A DNA stretch of 64,000 nucleotides. Origin: Streptosporangiaceae bacterium NEAU-GS5. GTDB lineage: Bacteria; Actinomycetota; Actinomycetes; Streptosporangiales; Streptosporangiaceae. The stretch lies in assembly GCA_017592665.1 (NCBI GenBank), contig JAGFNW010000007.1:1-64000 (forward strand), written 5' to 3'. The position numbers and the translations under genes were made by a program. The notes beneath the pieces were generated by a model that searched no databases, was not told where the DNA came from, and worked only from the letters and a program-made list of their open reading frames with translations. Positions 37,890 through 45,970 of this stretch are shown in pieces (position 1 is the stretch's first letter; every line of letters begins with the position of its first letter).

Positions 37890-38681
37890 ATGAACACGGT
37901 TCTTTCCGCTGACGGCACCCGCATCGCGTACGACACGTTCGGCTCGGAAGGGGCGACGGTCATCCTCGTGTCCGGCGCTACCGGCCGCCGCTCCGACCCG
38001 TTCAACACCAACCTCGCCGAGCTGCTCGCGTCACGCTTCACGGTCTACAACTACGATCGCCGCGGCCGTGGCGACAGCGGGGACACCGCGCCATACGCGG
38101 TCGACCGCGAGATCGAGGACATCGCCGCGCTGATCGACGCGGCCGGCGGATCGGCCTTCGTGTTCGGCATCTCCTCCGGTGGCGTGCTCGCGCTGCGGGC
38201 CGCCCGGCGGCTGCCGCAGATCACGAAGGTGGCCGCCTATGAGCCGCCGTTCGTCGTGGACGACAGCCGTCCTCCCCTCCCCGCCGACTACGTGGAGCGG
38301 CTCGACGCGGCGATCGCCGCCGGTCGCCGCGGCGACGCGGGCGAGATCTTCATGATCGAGGCGGCCGGAGTGCCCGCCGAATACCTCCCCGGCATGCACG
38401 ATCTGCCCTTCTGGCCCTTCCTCGAGGAGATCGCGCACACGATCGCGTACGACGGCCGGATCATGGCCGACACCATGAGCGGCAAGCCGCTGAAGGCCGA
38501 GTGGACCGAGCTCACCACGCGCGCCCTGGTGGTGGACGGCGGCGAGCTGCCGGTGATGCACTCGGGCGCCAAGAACCTGGCCGAGCTGGCCGCGAACATC
38601 CGGCACGTCACGCTCGGCGGCCAGACTCACGACGTCGACCCGAAAGTCCTCGCGCCCGTACTGATCGACTTCTTCTCCTAG
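37890..38681 (+). CDS. Alpha/beta-hydrolase
   Basis: 263 residues from ATG 37890, with AAGGAG upstream. Serine nucleophile in FGISSGGV (about residue 93), oxyanion region VSGATGRR, NYDRRGRGDSGDT, and a late His in GGQTHDVDP. The fold matches small-molecule esterases and haloperoxidase-like hydrolases. The paired TetR gene suggests induction by a xenobiotic or a signal. It shows no link to sugar chemistry and may be a guest in the pse cluster. Confidence 0.88.
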   Translation: MNTVLSADGTRIAYDTFGSEGATVILVSGATGRRSDPFNTNLAELLASRFTVYNYDRRGRGDSGDTAPYAVDREIEDIAALIDAAGGSAFVFGISSGGVLALRAARRLPQITKVAAYEPPFVVDDSRPPLPADYVERLDAAIAAGRRGDAGEIFMIEAAGVPAEYLPGMHDLPFWPFLEEIAHTIAYDGRIMADTMSGKPLKAEWTELTTRALVVDGGELPVMHSGAKNLAELAANIRHVTLGGQTHDVDPKVLAPVLIDFFS

Positions 38682-38691
38682 GGGAGGGTCT

Positions 38692-38721
38692 GACGAATGC
38701 CGCTCGCAGGGCATGTTCGTC
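38692..38721. terminator. Bidirectional hairpin between convergent genes
   Basis: GACGAATGCC (38692-38701) and GGCATGTTCGTC (38710-38721) pair with a two-base bulge around an 8-base loop. The hairpin sits in the 48-bp gap between the hydrolase stop and the pseG stop. It lacks a clear U-tract on either side, as is usual for actinomycete terminators. Confidence 0.5.
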
Positions 38722-38729
38722 GGACACGA

Positions 38730-39599
38730 CTAAACGCCGAGCAGGGCGTCGGCCACGCGCACGCGGCCCAGACCGTCGATGGGGCGCTCGCCCGGCGGCT
38801 CGCGGCGCTCGATGGCGACCGGCAGCGTCCGCGCCAGGTCCTCGCCTCGACCGAGGGCGAGGGCCAGCCCGCGCCCGACCAGCGCGCGGTAGCCGGTCAG
38901 CTGGTTGTCGGCCACCCAGGTGAGCGCGGCCGGCGCCCCCAGATAGAGCAGCTCCCAGATGGCCGACCCGGCGGCGGTGACCACCAGGTCGGCCTCTGTC
39001 ATGAGCCGGGGCAGCCGGTCGGTCGGCCCGATCGCCTCCACTCGTTCGTACGAGCGAGTGGCCCCGACGACGGTCGCGGTCACGGGCAGGCCGGAGAGGA
39101 CCTCCGCGACGAGCGGGGCGAGGCCTGCGGCGTCGGTGCCGCCGAAGAAGCACAGCACATGCGGCAGCTCGCGCTGGGGAGGCGCCCAGCGCAGCCGCAG
39201 GACGTTGTCCCGGAGCAGCACGTAACGCTCGCCTGCCAGCCAGCGGGAGTCGAGGGGTTGGGCGCCGAGGTTCTGGTCGAGGTAGAGGTCGGCCTCCTGG
39301 CCCCGGGCGTCGCCACCGTCGACGATCGCGAGGACGCGCCGCCCGGCCGCCCGGTGGCGAGCGCCCGTGCCGGGCGGGAGCGTGTAGGAGTCGAGGACGA
39401 CCGCATCCGCCGCGTCCGACCGCCCGCGTGCCAGCCCGCGCCGCGTGAGCTGCGCCTCGGCCCACGCGAGGCCGCCGAGGTCGGCGTCGAACACCACCTC
39501 GGCCCCGCGCGCGGCCAGCTCCTCGGCCAGCGCCACGCAGCGCATGAGGTGGCCCACCCCGGCCGATGGCCCGGCGTCGCACCGGAACGCCACCCTCAT
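38730..39599 (-). CDS. pseG: UDP-2,4-diacetamido-2,4,6-trideoxy-altrose hydrolase
   Basis: 289 residues from ATG 39599, which overlaps the pseF stop as ATGA. GT-B-like fold with the catalytic His17 in GVGHLMRCVALAEEL, then VVLDSYTLPP, LCFFGGTDAAG and ADLVVTAAGSAIWELLYLGAPAA. PseG removes UDP to give the free hexose used by PseI. Its start was set by homology; the open frame upstream reads through pseF sequence. Confidence 0.92.
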   Translation of the reverse strand: MRVAFRCDAGPSAGVGHLMRCVALAEELAARGAEVVFDADLGGLAWAEAQLTRRGLARGRSDAADAVVLDSYTLPPGTGARHRAAGRRVLAIVDGGDARGQEADLYLDQNLGAQPLDSRWLAGERYVLLRDNVLRLRWAPPQRELPHVLCFFGGTDAAGLAPLVAEVLSGLPVTATVVGATRSYERVEAIGPTDRLPRLMTEADLVVTAAGSAIWELLYLGAPAALTWVADNQLTGYRALVGRGLALALGRGEDLARTLPVAIERREPPGERPIDGLGRVRVADALLGV

Positions 39600-40339
39600 G
39601 CCTGCTGCAGCTCCTTCTGCCGGACGTGCGCGTTGAGCGCGCTCACCTCGGGATGCGCGCGCAGCCACGACACCAGCGTGCCCACGGGGACGGCACGGTC
39701 ACCGAACTCGCCGGCCACGCGCTCGATCACCGCCCAGTCGTCCGGAGTGTCCAGGGTGACCCGGAGGTCGGAGGCGTCGGGCGCGTAGGTCAGGCCGAGC
39801 ACCCGGAAATCCTCGGGGTGACAGTACGCATATGAGGTGACGTGCGCCCGGTGATATCCAGTGGCGAGCGCATCGATCCTGCGAAGCGCGTCGACCGAGA
39901 CGACCTCTGCGTCGCCCGCGCCACGCGGCAGCGTGTGCGGCAGGCCGAGACTGACGTAGTCGACGTTGCCCTCGGCGTTGACGGCCGCGAACACGGCCGC
40001 CGCCTGCCGCAGGACCGCCGGATCGAGCAGCGGGCAGTCGGCCGTGAGCCGCATCACCGCCCCCGTCGCGCCGCCGAGCGCCTCGACGAAGCGGGTGAGC
40101 ACGTCGTCGACCGGCCCCCGATGACAGCGCACCCCCAGCCGGGCGCACGCGGACGCGACCGCGTCGTCCTCCGTCTCCGTAGTCGTGGCGACGATCAGGT
40201 CGTCGAGCGCGCCCGACTGCTCGGCGGCGCGTACGACCCAGCCGAGGACCGACCTGCCGCGCAGGTCGCGAAGGACCTTGCCCGGCAGCCGGGTCGACCC
40301 CATGCGTGCTTGAACCACCCCGACGATATCCACAGGCAC
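39596..40339 (-). CDS. pseF: CMP-pseudaminic acid cytidylyltransferase
   Basis: 247 residues from a GTG start. The cytidylyltransferase N-terminus VGVVQARMGSTRLPGKVLRDLRGRSVLGW is followed by LRLTADCPLLDP and DYVSLGLPHTLPRGAGDAEVVS. This is the SpsF-like group often used in place of NeuA in pse and spore-coat clusters. It activates pseudaminate with CTP. Its overlap with pseG and divergence from pseB fix the pathway. Confidence 0.88.
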   Translation of the reverse strand: MPVDIVGVVQARMGSTRLPGKVLRDLRGRSVLGWVVRAAEQSGALDDLIVATTTETEDDAVASACARLGVRCHRGPVDDVLTRFVEALGGATGAVMRLTADCPLLDPAVLRQAAAVFAAVNAEGNVDYVSLGLPHTLPRGAGDAEVVSVDALRRIDALATGYHRAHVTSYAYCHPEDFRVLGLTYAPDASDLRVTLDTPDDWAVIERVAGEFGDRAVPVGTLVSWLRAHPEVSALNAHVRQKELQQA

Positions 40340-40408
40340 CCCGATTTTGACTCCCCGTAGTCATTCGACTGCGTTATGCTACCGATTCCATACCGCGTTG
40401 GGGGGCTC

Positions 40409-41389
40409 ATGAGTGTGCTGACCGGCTCGTCGATTCTGATCACCGGGGGGACCGGCTCGTTCGGCAAGGCGTTCCTGCGGCACGCGCTCGACCATCTTGA
40501 CCCGCGCCGCGTCGTCGTCTTCTCCCGCGACGAGCTGAAGCAGTACGAGGCGCGCCAGAGCTTCACCGACGACCGGATCCGCTGGTTCATCGGCGACGTG
40601 CGCGACCGCGACCGGCTGACGCGCGCCATGCACGGCGTCGACTACGTGGTCCATGCGGCCGCGCTCAAGCAGGTCGACACGGCCGAATACAACCCGTTCG
40701 AATATGTGCGCACCAACGTCACCGGCTCGCAGCACGTGGTGGAGGCGGCGATCGACTGTGGTGTGCGCAAGGTCGTCGCGCTGTCCACCGACAAGGCGTC
40801 CAGCCCCATCAATCTCTATGGGGCGACCAAGCTCTGCGCCGACAAGCTGTTCATCTCGGCCAACCACTACGCGGCGGCTTATAAGACCCGGTTCGCCGTG
40901 GTCCGCTACGGCAACGTGATGGGCAGCCGCGGCTCGGTGGTGCCCTTCTTCCTGAAGCTGGCGCGCGAGGGGCGCAGCCTGCCGATCACCGACAAGCGGA
41001 TGACCCGCTTCTGGATCACGCTCGACCAGGCCGTCCGGTTCGTGGTCGGCTCCTTCGATCTGATGCAGGGCGGCGAGCTTTATGTGCCGCGCATCCCCAG
41101 CATGCTGGTCACCGATCTCGCCGAGGCCCTCGCCCCGGGCGCGTCCATCTACGAGATCGGCATCCGCCCCGGCGAGAAGGTGCACGAAGAGATGATCGCC
41201 CCGGACGACGGCCGAAGGACGTTGCGACTGCCCGATCGCTATGTGGTTCAGCCGACCATCGCCGACTGGGGATATGTGCCGCCGCAGCGGGGCGAGTCGC
41301 TTCCGGAGGGCTTCGCCTACCGGTCCGACTCCAATGATCAGTGGCTGACCGTCGAGCAGCTGCGCGAGATGACCACGGTGACCGTCTGA
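40409..41389 (+). CDS. pseB: UDP-GlcNAc 4,6-dehydratase (inverting)
   Basis: 326 residues from ATG 40409, with a G-rich ribosome site. Rossmann motif GGTGSFG (13-19). The STDKASSPINLYGATK segment holds the Asp128-Lys129 pair and Tyr137-Lys141 of the inverting (5-epimerising) dehydratase. It performs the first pathway step. A clean promoter could not be placed in the 69-bp divergent gap to pseF. Its stop overlaps the pseC start (TGATG). Confidence 0.95.
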   Translation: MSVLTGSSILITGGTGSFGKAFLRHALDHLDPRRVVVFSRDELKQYEARQSFTDDRIRWFIGDVRDRDRLTRAMHGVDYVVHAAALKQVDTAEYNPFEYVRTNVTGSQHVVEAAIDCGVRKVVALSTDKASSPINLYGATKLCADKLFISANHYAAAYKTRFAVVRYGNVMGSRGSVVPFFLKLAREGRSLPITDKRMTRFWITLDQAVRFVVGSFDLMQGGELYVPRIPSMLVTDLAEALAPGASIYEIGIRPGEKVHEEMIAPDDGRRTLRLPDRYVVQPTIADWGYVPPQRGESLPEGFAYRSDSNDQWLTVEQLREMTTVTV

Positions 41390-42501
41390 TGCTGCCCTAC
41401 GGACGGCAGTCCATCACCGAGGCCGACGTCGCGGCGGTCGTGGAGGCGCTGCGCGGCGACTGGCTGACGACCGGCCCCCTCGTGCCCGCGTTCGAAGCGG
41501 AGCTGGCCCGCTGGACCGGCGGCGTGCCGTGCGTCAGCGTCACCTCGGGCACGGCCGCGCTCCACGTCGCCTATGCCGCGGCCGAAGTGCGGCCGGGCGA
41601 CGAGGTCATCGTGGCGCCCATGACGTTCGTGGCGACCGCGGCCACCGCCGCTGTGCTGGGAGCACGGGTCGTCTTCGCCGACGTCGAGCCCGACACGGCC
41701 ATCCTGTCGCCCGATGCGGCCCGGGCCGTGCTGACGCCCCGCACCAAGGCCATCGCCGCCGTCGACTACGCCGGCCATCCGGCCGACTACGACGCGCTCC
41801 GGGAGCTCGGCGTCCTGGTGATCGCCGACGCGGCCCACTCCATCGGCGCCACCTACAAGGGCGAGCCGGTCGGGTCGCTGGCCGACCTCACCACGTTCTC
41901 GTTCTTCCCCACCAAGACCGTCACCACGGCCGAGGGCGGGGCCGTGGCCGCGCGGGATCCCGAGCTGTACGACCGCGCGGCCCGCTTCAGGAACCACGGG
42001 CTGGTCCGCGACCCGGCGCGGCAACGCGATCCCGAGCACGGCGGCTGGCACCAGGAAGTGCACGACTTCGGTCTCAACTATCGGCTGCCCGACGTGCTGT
42101 GCGCGCTCGGCCTGAGCCAGTTGCGCCGCCTGGCCGACTTCCGCGCCCGGCGCGCCGAGCTGGTGGCACGCTACGACCGCCTGCTCGCCGATCTGCCGGG
42201 GCTGGCCGTGCCCGCCCGCCGCGACTACGTCGAGCCGTCCTGGCACCTCTATCCGGTGCGGATCTTCGGCGGTCGGCGCCGCGAGGTCTACGACCGGATG
42301 CGCGCGGCCGGCATCGGGGTCCAGGTCAACTACATCCCGGCCTACTGGCATCCGGTCTTCGCCGACCTCGGTTATCGGCGCGGCATGTGCCCCAATGCCG
42401 AGGCCTTCTATGCCGAGCAGCTGTCGCTTCCGCTCTTCCCCGACCTGTCGTCCGCCGACCAAGACCGGGTGGTCGAGACGCTGCACGAGATCCTGGGCTG
42501 A
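41389..42501 (+). CDS. pseC: UDP-4-amino-4,6-dideoxy-N-acetyl-beta-L-altrosamine transaminase
   Basis: 370 residues. DegT/DnrJ/EryC1 fold: TSGTAALHVAYAAAEVRPGDEVI, PLP-binding Asp in IADAAHSIG, and Schiff-base Lys176 in FSFFPTKTVTTAEGG. It transfers an amino group from glutamate to the 4-keto sugar made by PseB. It is coupled to pseB, and the next gene begins four bases after its stop. Confidence 0.94.
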   Translation: MLPYGRQSITEADVAAVVEALRGDWLTTGPLVPAFEAELARWTGGVPCVSVTSGTAALHVAYAAAEVRPGDEVIVAPMTFVATAATAAVLGARVVFADVEPDTAILSPDAARAVLTPRTKAIAAVDYAGHPADYDALRELGVLVIADAAHSIGATYKGEPVGSLADLTTFSFFPTKTVTTAEGGAVAARDPELYDRAARFRNHGLVRDPARQRDPEHGGWHQEVHDFGLNYRLPDVLCALGLSQLRRLADFRARRAELVARYDRLLADLPGLAVPARRDYVEPSWHLYPVRIFGGRRREVYDRMRAAGIGVQVNYIPAYWHPVFADLGYRRGMCPNAEAFYAEQLSLPLFPDLSSADQDRVVETLHEILG

Positions 42502-42505
42502 CCTC

Positions 42506-43378
42506 ATGCACCACGCCAACCATTTCTACGGCCACGCGGCGATCATGGCTCGCTACTGCGGCTACAAGGTCGATCCGCCGCGCATCCGGGGCTTCCTGCA
42601 GCACGGGTGGAACATCATCGACGGCTTCGCCCCCGGCATGCCCTATGTGCCGGGGGTGCCGCGGTTCCTGTGGTCCTCCGGCCCCGTCCGGCGCGGCCTG
42701 CCCAACGGGCACCGCAATGGCTACGCCATCGGCGCGCCGTGGCTCTATCTGCTCGATCAGAAGCCCGATCCGGGCGGCCCGCGGCGCGGCACGATCTGGT
42801 ATCCGTTCCACGGCTGGGAGCAGCAGGAGGTCCTCGGCGACCACAGCGCGCTGATCGCCGAGATCCGCGAGACCGAGCCGGAAGATGTCACTGTCTGCCT
42901 CTATTGGGCCGAATACGAGAATCCCGCGGTCCGGCGGCTCTATGAGCGCGTGGGCTTCCGGGTCATCTGCCACGGCTACCGCGGCCACTGGTGGAATCGC
43001 ACCGACCCCGATTTTCTCTATCGGCAGCTGGCCGAGCTGCGCCGCCACCGCCGGGTCGCCTCCAACCGGCTGAGCAGCGCCATCTTCTACGGCATCGCCG
43101 CCGGATGCGAGCCGGCCGTCTACGGCGACCCCATGGTGCTCACCGACGAACACCCGGTCTTCGGCGGCGTGGCCCGCATCCGCCGCCTGTGGCCCGAGCT
43201 GCACGGCCACCAGATCGACTTGGCCACGGCCCGGCAGATCGCCGACCACGAGCTGGGCGCGGCATTCCTGGCCCACCCCGCCGAGATCCGCGAGCTCTTC
43301 CACTGGCGTCCGCACCCGCCCACCACCACGTGGGCCGACCGCCCTCCCTTGGAGATGGCATGTCCGACATCCACGTGA
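42506..43378 (+). CDS. Unassigned protein in the pse operon, possible glycosyltransferase
   Basis: 290 residues from ATG 42506. I do not recognise the family. It is rich in aromatic residues and opens with YGHAAIMARYCGYKVDPPRI, then a HGWNIIDGFAPG segment, IWYPFHGWEQQE, VTVCLYWAEYENPAVRRLYERVGFRVICHG, and SNRLSSAIFYGIAAGCEPAVYGDP. The last stretch resembles the C-terminal donor-site loop of GT-B enzymes, where an Asn-Ser-Ala pattern precedes a Gly-x-Pro. Its position right after pseC makes it a candidate pseudaminyltransferase. Other possibilities are a sugar-modifying enzyme or a polymer export factor. Confidence 0.7.
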   Translation: MHHANHFYGHAAIMARYCGYKVDPPRIRGFLQHGWNIIDGFAPGMPYVPGVPRFLWSSGPVRRGLPNGHRNGYAIGAPWLYLLDQKPDPGGPRRGTIWYPFHGWEQQEVLGDHSALIAEIRETEPEDVTVCLYWAEYENPAVRRLYERVGFRVICHGYRGHWWNRTDPDFLYRQLAELRRHRRVASNRLSSAIFYGIAAGCEPAVYGDPMVLTDEHPVFGGVARIRRLWPELHGHQIDLATARQIADHELGAAFLAHPAEIRELFHWRPHPPTTTWADRPPLEMACPTST

Positions 43379-45744
43379 GCACCCACCCCCCCACCCCCGA
43401 ATCCCCCAAAGCCCCGACCGCCCTGGAAGCCCCGGAAGCGCCCGGAGCCCCGGAAGCCCCCAGACCCCCGGAAGCCGCCAGAGCTCTGGAAGCCGCCACG
43501 ACAACCCCCCAAGCCCCAGAAGCCACCGCGGCAGCCGCCCAAGCCCCAGAGCACAGCCGGATCCCGGAGCACCTCGGGACCCCAGAGCACCCCCGGACAC
43601 CAGAGCCCCGCCACCCACCAGGCGGCATCATGCCTCCCCCAGCAGCGCACTCCCCCATCCCCCACCAACCAACCCCCGCCACAGCACCCCACCACCCGGA
43701 CGATGCCACACCCCGCCAACCAACCCCCGGCACCGCGGCTCACCACCCGGACGATGCCACACCCCCCCAACCAACCCCCGGCACCGCGGCTCACCGACCG
43801 GCGCACCCCGGCATCCCCCACCCAGCGCACCCCGCCGTGCCACACCAGCCGGCGCACCCGGGCACCGCCACATCGCCGCGGACGACACACGACCCGAGAG
43901 CGACACACGACCCGAGAGCGACACACGACCCGAGAGCGACACACGACCCGAGAGCGACACACGACCCGAGGGCCCATGAGTCACTGGACGACTCGGGGGC
44001 GAGGTGGGGCTTGGGAGCTCTTGGTGGCGTAGCGAGGCCTCGTGGGTCCGCGTCCGACGTTCATGTGATCGGTGGCGAGATGGCCGAGTGGACCGACCTG
44101 CCGTCCGGCGACTGCGGCGAGTTGGCCGCGCTTGTAGCGGCTCCCGGCGACCGCGTGCTGCTCGCCGGAGTCAACCGCCTCGACGTCGCCGACCGCCTCC
44201 TCGCCGTAGGTGCGCACGTCACGTGCCTGCTCCGCGGGCTCCTCGACGCGGAGACGGTCCGCGGGGCCTTCCCCGGCGACGACCGGCTGACCGTGCTCGC
44301 GGGTGCGATCGACTGGCTGCCCGACGAAGCCGCCTTCGACGTTATCGTGGCGCCGGACGGCCCGGGCCGCCTCCTCAGCCCCGACAGCGGCCTGCTCGAC
44401 TGGCCCGCCGTGCTCGCCCGTCTACGGCGCGCGCTGGCCACCGGCGGGCGGCTCGTCCTCGGCGTGGAAAATCCGCTCGGCGTCCACCGCCTGGCCGATA
44501 CGCGCGTCGACGGCTGGCTGGCTCCCGCCGAGTTCGCCACCACCTGCCCTGCCAACCTCGCCGCCGTCCGCACCGCACTCGCCGACCACCACCTGACCGC
44601 CATCCGCGCCTACGGCGGATTCCCGTCATTCGACAACCCTCAGGTCCTGGCCGACGCCGACAGGCTCTCCTCCCACGCGACCGACGCCGTCATCTGCGGG
44701 CCTTTGTCCCGCTGCAGCCCGCCCGACGGTCCTGCGCTGCTCGATTCCGTACGGCTCTCGCTCAAAGCGTGGCGGCACGGCCAGGGAGCGGCACTCGCAG
44801 CGGGCTGGTTCGTGGTCGCCTGCGACCGCGACGGCCTGAGCCCCGACCTTCCCGACGCGATCTGCCGCGAAAGCCGTGATGGTGCGCACGCCACCTACGA
44901 GCTGCGCATCGCCGACGGCCGATGGCACCGCGTGCTGCTGTCCGGCGAGGCCACGCTCAGTGGCTGGGATCCCAAGCGGTTCACCGGCACGCCACCGGCC
45001 ACGCCGTCCCTCGAAGACCTGCTGGTAAGCGCATGCGTGCGGCAGGATCGGGCGGAGATCCGGCGCCTCCTCCGGGAGTACGCGGCCTGGGGCAATCCGA
45101 CCGCCCTCGACAACACGCTCCCCGACCCCGAATCCGGCGGCGGATTCACCCCCGCCGATCCGACATGGGCGCGACCCGCTGATCAGAGCATCGCGCATGC
45201 CCTGGCCCGCTTCGCCGTACGGCTCATCGAGTCGGGCGCGGCGCATCCATGGCCGACCACACTCACGGCCGACCAGCTCACGGTCCTGCTGGGCCACCTC
45301 GCCGGGGTCACGGTCACACCCGTCAAGACGCCGGCGACACCTGCGACCCGGAGCCGGGGCATGGGCCTGGCCGAGGCGCTGACCGAGATCGCCCGGCTCC
45401 GGACCGCCGTGTCCACCGCATACGGGCACGTCACCTGGCTGGAAGAGATTCTGGCCAGCCGCGAGCGGACCATCAAGCAGTTGCGCCGCAAAGTCCGGCG
45501 GCGCACCAACGAACTGCGACGGCTGCGCGGTTCACTCGCCGTCCGTTTCTCGCGGGCGCCGCGCAGACTCCTCGACCGTTCGAGCACCCGCGTCTCCCTG
45601 CCCATCGGCCCGCAACACGAGGTCCGTGACGACGAGGAGACCTCGCTGCGCAAACGGATCGCCGACCTCGAAACCGAGCGGCGCGCTCTCACCCGGGCCG
45701 CCCGACACTTCGCCCAGGAGGCCACGCATGACGCAACGCCTTGA
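43360..45744 (+). CDS. Methyltransferase-like protein with repetitive N-terminus and C-terminal coiled coil
   Basis: 794 residues if started at ATG 43360 (GGAG seven bases upstream, 19-bp overlap with the previous gene). Residues 1 to about 215 are Pro/Ala/His-rich, with a repeated 17-residue block and five THDPRA units. A SAM-methyltransferase-like Rossmann region follows (GDRVLLAGVNRLDVADRLL; FDVIVAPDGPGRLL; LATGGRLVLGVENPLG), then a long unassigned part, and a basic coiled coil (about 680-790, ASRERTIKQLRRKVRRRTNEL). The acceptor is unknown. A downstream start near GTG 44064 or ATG 44080 would remove the repeats. Confidence 0.75.
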   Translation: MSDIHVSTHPPTPESPKAPTALEAPEAPGAPEAPRPPEAARALEAATTTPQAPEATAAAAQAPEHSRIPEHLGTPEHPRTPEPRHPPGGIMPPPAAHSPIPHQPTPATAPHHPDDATPRQPTPGTAAHHPDDATPPQPTPGTAAHRPAHPGIPHPAHPAVPHQPAHPGTATSPRTTHDPRATHDPRATHDPRATHDPRATHDPRAHESLDDSGARWGLGALGGVARPRGSASDVHVIGGEMAEWTDLPSGDCGELAALVAAPGDRVLLAGVNRLDVADRLLAVGAHVTCLLRGLLDAETVRGAFPGDDRLTVLAGAIDWLPDEAAFDVIVAPDGPGRLLSPDSGLLDWPAVLARLRRALATGGRLVLGVENPLGVHRLADTRVDGWLAPAEFATTCPANLAAVRTALADHHLTAIRAYGGFPSFDNPQVLADADRLSSHATDAVICGPLSRCSPPDGPALLDSVRLSLKAWRHGQGAALAAGWFVVACDRDGLSPDLPDAICRESRDGAHATYELRIADGRWHRVLLSGEATLSGWDPKRFTGTPPATPSLEDLLVSACVRQDRAEIRRLLREYAAWGNPTALDNTLPDPESGGGFTPADPTWARPADQSIAHALARFAVRLIESGAAHPWPTTLTADQLTVLLGHLAGVTVTPVKTPATPATRSRGMGLAEALTEIARLRTAVSTAYGHVTWLEEILASRERTIKQLRRKVRRRTNELRRLRGSLAVRFSRAPRRLLDRSSTRVSLPIGPQHEVRDDEETSLRKRIADLETERRALTRAARHFAQEATHDATP
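43884..43973. repeat. Five 18-bp in-frame tandem repeats (THDPRA)
   Basis: GACACACGACCCGAGAGC is repeated five times without interruption; the last copy has one change. Each codes for six residues, so copy-number change keeps the frame. A 51-bp in-frame repeat with HHPDDATP and QPTPGTAA blocks lies just before it, at about 43693-43797. Confidence 0.92.
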
Positions 45745-45970
45745 AGACGTCTTCAAGACCGCCCTTCGACTGACCGACGAGGTCGACGTTTCCAGCCTCG
45801 AATACCGCGGCGTCCCCCAGTGGGATTCGCTCGGCCACATGACGCTCATCGCGGCCATCGAAGACGAATACGGCATCACCATCGACACCGACGACGTGAT
45901 CGACCTCAATTCGTACGCGAAGGCCGTCGCCCTGCTGGAGAAGAACGGTGTCCCCGTCACCACCACCTGA
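45728..45970 (+). CDS. Acyl carrier protein
   Basis: 80 residues. The phosphopantetheine attachment Ser lies in PQWDSLGHMTLIAAIEDEYGI, the standard D-S-L motif with a following acidic helix. It is a discrete ACP, distinct from a fatty-acid synthase AcpP by its WDSLGHM variant, which is common in polysaccharide and signalling clusters. It overlaps both neighbours (45728-45744 and 45948-45970) and therefore is co-translated with the methyltransferase-like protein and the AMP-ligase. It needs a phosphopantetheinyl transferase from elsewhere. Confidence 0.93.
   Translation: MTQRLEDVFKTALRLTDEVDVSSLEYRGVPQWDSLGHMTLIAAIEDEYGITIDTDDVIDLNSYAKAVALLEKNGVPVTTT

Noticed and set aside
40347-40380. Promoter TTGACT ... 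TATGCT before pseB
   Set aside because: The hexamers look good, but the spacer is 22 bp, too long for a normal sigma-70-type promoter; a different element must be used or the match is chance.
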